Shown piece after piece: positions 60,533 through 64,000 of a stretch of DNA of 64,000 bases; the stretch's first letter is position 1; each line of letters starts with the position of its first letter. The translations under genes were made by a program, and so were the position numbers. Source of the DNA: Acidobacteriota bacterium (GTDB lineage: Bacteria > Acidobacteriota > Blastocatellia > Pyrinomonadales > Pyrinomonadaceae); the NCBI GenBank assembly GCA_020199775.1, contig JAIVJZ010000041.1:186001-250000 (forward strand). Reading direction: 5' to 3'. The notes beneath the pieces were generated by a model. That model searched no databases, had not been told where the DNA came from, and saw only the letters and a program-made list of their open reading frames with translations.

Positions 60533-61654
60533 TCAGCGAACCGCTTCGAGCGCGGCGGTGAGACGCGCGATGTCGTCCTCGTCGTTGAAGAAATGCGTGG
60601 CGACACGGAAGCCCTGCGGTTTTTGCGTGACGGCCACGCCGCGCTCGGAGAGGTGGCGTGCGACGCGCGCCGGGTCGTCGGCCGCGACGAGCGTCTCCGC
60701 CGAACGTCCCGCCTCGTCGCCGAGGGGCGAGAGCACGCGCCATCCGGCCGACGCGAGTTGCTCCGTCAAATGGCGGTTGAGCGCAAGCGCGCGCCGCTCG
60801 ATCTCATGCGTCCCCGTCCGCAAGAGGTAATCGGCCGCCGCGCCGAGCGAAAAGATTCCGGCGTAGTGCGGGCAGCCGGTCTCGGCGCGCGCGCCCGCGT
60901 CCGCGCGCACGTGAAACTCGTCGTTCCGCATCGCGAACGGGTTCTCGACGCTCAACCAACTGACGGCGCGCGGGCGCGTCTCATCCAACAGGGCGCGGCT
61001 CAGGTAGACGAAGCCCGAACCATAGCCCGCCAGCATCCATTTGTGCCCCGTCGAGCAGAGCGCGTCAATCTTCATGCGCTTCACGTCGATCTGGAAAACG
61101 CCCGCCGACTGCGACGCGTTGACGACGAACGCGTGCCCGCCCTTGAGTCCGCCGATCTCGGCAAGCGGCAGGCGCAGCCCGTTCGAATATTGCACATGGC
61201 TCAGACAGATCACGCCCGTGCGCTCCGTCATCGCCGCCGCCACATCCTGGGCCGCGAGTTGCCCGCCCCGCGCAGGCAACATGTTGACACCGATGCCCCT
61301 GTGCATCCACGGGATCGTCGAAACCGGAAACTCCAACTCGCAGGAGATAACCTCACCGCGCCCTTCGAGCGCGTCTATGATCAAATTCATCCCCGAAGAG
61401 GTGTTGGTCGTAAACGCAATCTCGTCCGGCTCGGCGTTGACGAGTCGGGCGACGGCCGCGCGCGCTCGCTCGCGCCGTTCCAGCCAATCGAACCAACGCT
61501 TATCGCCCGACTCCAACGTCTCGCGGTAAAACTCCGTCGCCGCCTCGAACGAGGCGCGCGACACAGGCCCCGCCCCCGCGCTGTTCAAATAAGCCAGCCG
61601 CTCCGTCACCGGAAAATCACGCCTCGCTCTTTGCCAGTCAACTTCTTCAACCAT
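60533..61654 (-). CDS. Class V aminotransferase (cysteine desulfurase-like)
   Basis: 373 residues from the ATG at 61654. AYLNSAGAGPVSRASFEAAT, FTTNTSSGMNLIIDAL and CLSHVQYSNGLRLPL are PLP-binding motifs, and STGHKWMLAGYGSGF holds the Schiff-base Lys. Reaction type (desulfurase, isopenicillin epimerase-like or other) cannot be told. It is divergent from lysA. Confidence 0.88.
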   Translation of the reverse strand: MVEEVDWQRARRDFPVTERLAYLNSAGAGPVSRASFEAATEFYRETLESGDKRWFDWLERRERARAAVARLVNAEPDEIAFTTNTSSGMNLIIDALEGRGEVISCELEFPVSTIPWMHRGIGVNMLPARGGQLAAQDVAAAMTERTGVICLSHVQYSNGLRLPLAEIGGLKGGHAFVVNASQSAGVFQIDVKRMKIDALCSTGHKWMLAGYGSGFVYLSRALLDETRPRAVSWLSVENPFAMRNDEFHVRADAGARAETGCPHYAGIFSLGAAADYLLRTGTHEIERRALALNRHLTEQLASAGWRVLSPLGDEAGRSAETLVAADDPARVARHLSERGVAVTQKPQGFRVATHFFNDEDDIARLTAALEAVR

Positions 61655-61756
61655 CTTCACGCTCCGTGTGACACAACCCACTTGACCGCCCTGCGGCGGC
61701 AGTCTATCTTCGCACGCGTCTTCTCTCCGAGGGAAAATTCAAGGAGCCTTTATAAC

Positions 61757-63181
<1,425 letters not shown>

Positions 63182-63216
63182 GTGGAGGCAAGGCCAGACA
63201 AGTGATGGTCAGGTAA

Positions 63217-63296
63217 CTACAGATTTGAAATTACAAATCTGAAATTACAAATCTGTAATTTGAAATCTGTAATTTCTAATTTCTAATTTGAAATCC
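63217..63296. repeat. AT-rich intergenic repeat (CAAATCTGAAATT words)
   Basis: Tandem and inverted copies of ACAAATCTG and AATTTGAAATC. The same word recurs inside the next gene at 63629-63660. Confidence 0.75.
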
Positions 63297-63351
63297 CACG
63301 TCTCAGGTTTGCCGTTCCGAAAATCGAGTTGGTGAAGCAGATGAGTTCTTT

Positions 63352-63867
63352 ATGAAGTACACGCGCTTTGAGGAACTTCCGGTCTGGCAGGCGGCCATCA
63401 AGCTAGGCGTGCAAATTTATGCCTTTACGTCCGGCGAGAGGTTCAAAGGTCAATCCAGCCTGCGCGATCAGCTTGAGCGCGCCGCCGTCTCTGTCTCCAA
63501 CAACATCGCGGAAGGCTATGAGCGCGGTACGACTCAAGAGTTGTTGACATTTATTTACATCGCGCGTGGCTCGGCGGGGGAAGTGCGTTCGATGCTCTGC
63601 CTGTTCGAGCAACTGCCGGCCTTCACCGATTTCAAATCTGAAATTTCAACTTTGAAATTACTGGCCGAAAATATTTCCCGGCAGTTGCGCGCGTGGGCCG
63701 ACGCGCTCCAAAACTCCGACATCAAAGGCCAGCGTTATCTCAACGAAAAGACGCGCCGCATGGCACAAGCCACGCGCGACCGGGAAGAATTCCGTGAGGA
63801 ACTACGCCGCGTTCAGGAGGCGAACGTCGCGCGCGCCGCGTCCCACACGAACGTAGAAGACGATTAG
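63352..63867 (+). CDS. Four-helix bundle protein (S23/IVP family)
   Basis: 171 residues. FEELPVWQAAIKLGVQIYAF, RAAVSVSNNIAEGYERGTTQ and YIARGSAGEVRSML define the family, first known from 23S rRNA intervening sequences but now found as free-standing genes. An AT-rich repeat word encodes TDFKSEISTLKL in the middle, which interrupts the bundle. The C-terminal tail is longer than usual. Function unknown. Confidence 0.85.
   Translation: MKYTRFEELPVWQAAIKLGVQIYAFTSGERFKGQSSLRDQLERAAVSVSNNIAEGYERGTTQELLTFIYIARGSAGEVRSMLCLFEQLPAFTDFKSEISTLKLLAENISRQLRAWADALQNSDIKGQRYLNEKTRRMAQATRDREEFREELRRVQEANVARAASHTNVEDD
63629..63660. repeat. AT-rich repeat word inside the S23-type gene
   Basis: TTCAAATCTGAAATTTCAAC and a following TTTGAAATT match the intergenic repeat at 63217-63296. 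It encodes FKSEISTLKL in frame. Confidence 0.7.
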
Positions 63868-64000
63868 TGTTATTTACTTGCTCCGACTTGAGATTTCATC
63901 GCGGAAGGAAAGACATTTCTTGCCATCTAAATCAACGTTGTGCAATAGCATCACGACTGACACGAAAGATCGACCGACGCGTCGCGCGTTTCTTAAATCC

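Noticed and set aside
60242..61756. A 505-codon open frame preceding lysA on the plus strand
   Set aside because: It mirrors the aminotransferase and FMN reductase genes on the other strand, is Arg-rich, and lysA has its own ribosome site and start at 61757.
63217..63296. Possible CRISPR-like array
   Set aside because: Units are short, unequal and inverted, with no spacers of constant length; it is the host intergenic repeat type.

Overview
The window is a high-GC bacterial chromosome segment (about 60-65% GC by eye) that carries an essentially complete siphovirus-type prophage. The host genes are two signal-peptide/HEAT-repeat paralogues, an OmpR-type regulator, a DinB protein, purC (ADE1-like), cvpA, a small Fis-type HTH gene, groES-groEL under CIRCE control, an M28 peptidase, GH1 and GH43 glycosidases, an FMN reductase, a class V aminotransferase, lysA and a four-helix-bundle 'S23' gene. 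The content and the intergenic palindromes made of tandem short words suggest Acidobacteriota, perhaps Blastocatellia. This is a judgement from gene content; no rRNA is present to confirm it.

Layout: 0.1-16.3 kb is host, with a small accessory patch at 13.1-14.8 kb (excisionase-type HTH with repeated upstream sites, DUF4160/DUF2442 pair, coiled-coil repeat protein, and a duplicated fragment of the neighbouring peptidase gene). 16,528-56,016 is the prophage, bounded by a 42-bp perfect direct repeat. The right copy is the 3' half of an intact tRNA-Gly(CCC); the left copy is the orphan 3' half. 56.2-64 kb is host again.

The prophage late genes lie on the minus strand and read from about 40 kb down to 16.7 kb. 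In transcription order they are a membrane/lipoprotein (lysis-type) cassette, a winged-helix-like gene, a gpZ-like gene, small terminase, GpA-type large terminase, a gpW-like connector, lambda-type portal, a prohead protease-capsid fusion, head-tail and tail-terminator genes, tail tube, a tail chaperone pair joined by a canonical C_CCA_AAC -1 slippery site, a tape measure with an embedded GH19 muramidase/chitinase domain, tail tip proteins, and two large fibre/spike genes with signal-peptide-like N-termini. Three 32-bp copies of one promoter-like motif precede the late blocks. The early/replication block (40.6-47.1 kb) includes a nuclease, a family X polymerase-like protein, a replication-initiator-like HTH protein and a second tyrosine recombinase next to an AT-richer secreted-protein moron.

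The immunity region (47.2-48.4 kb) is a divergent Cro/CI pair followed by an ImmA/IrrE metalloprotease. Rightward behind it (48.4-54.5 kb) is a lower-GC cargo block resembling a superinfection-exclusion/defence cluster: a DUF4282 membrane protein, a zinc-ribbon protein, a membrane-anchored DUF4041 plus GIY-YIG nuclease (SNIPE-like architecture), two small proteins with HEPN-type R-X4-H motifs, an uncharacterised Cys/His protein and a convergent DUF488 protein. The integrase follows, directly beside attR.

The least expected structural observation is at the left end. The sequence just outside attL repeats the arrangement found just inside attR (arm-type repeat, hairpin terminator, tRNA core, with nearly identical spacing). 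This suggests that an older related element once occupied the same tRNA.
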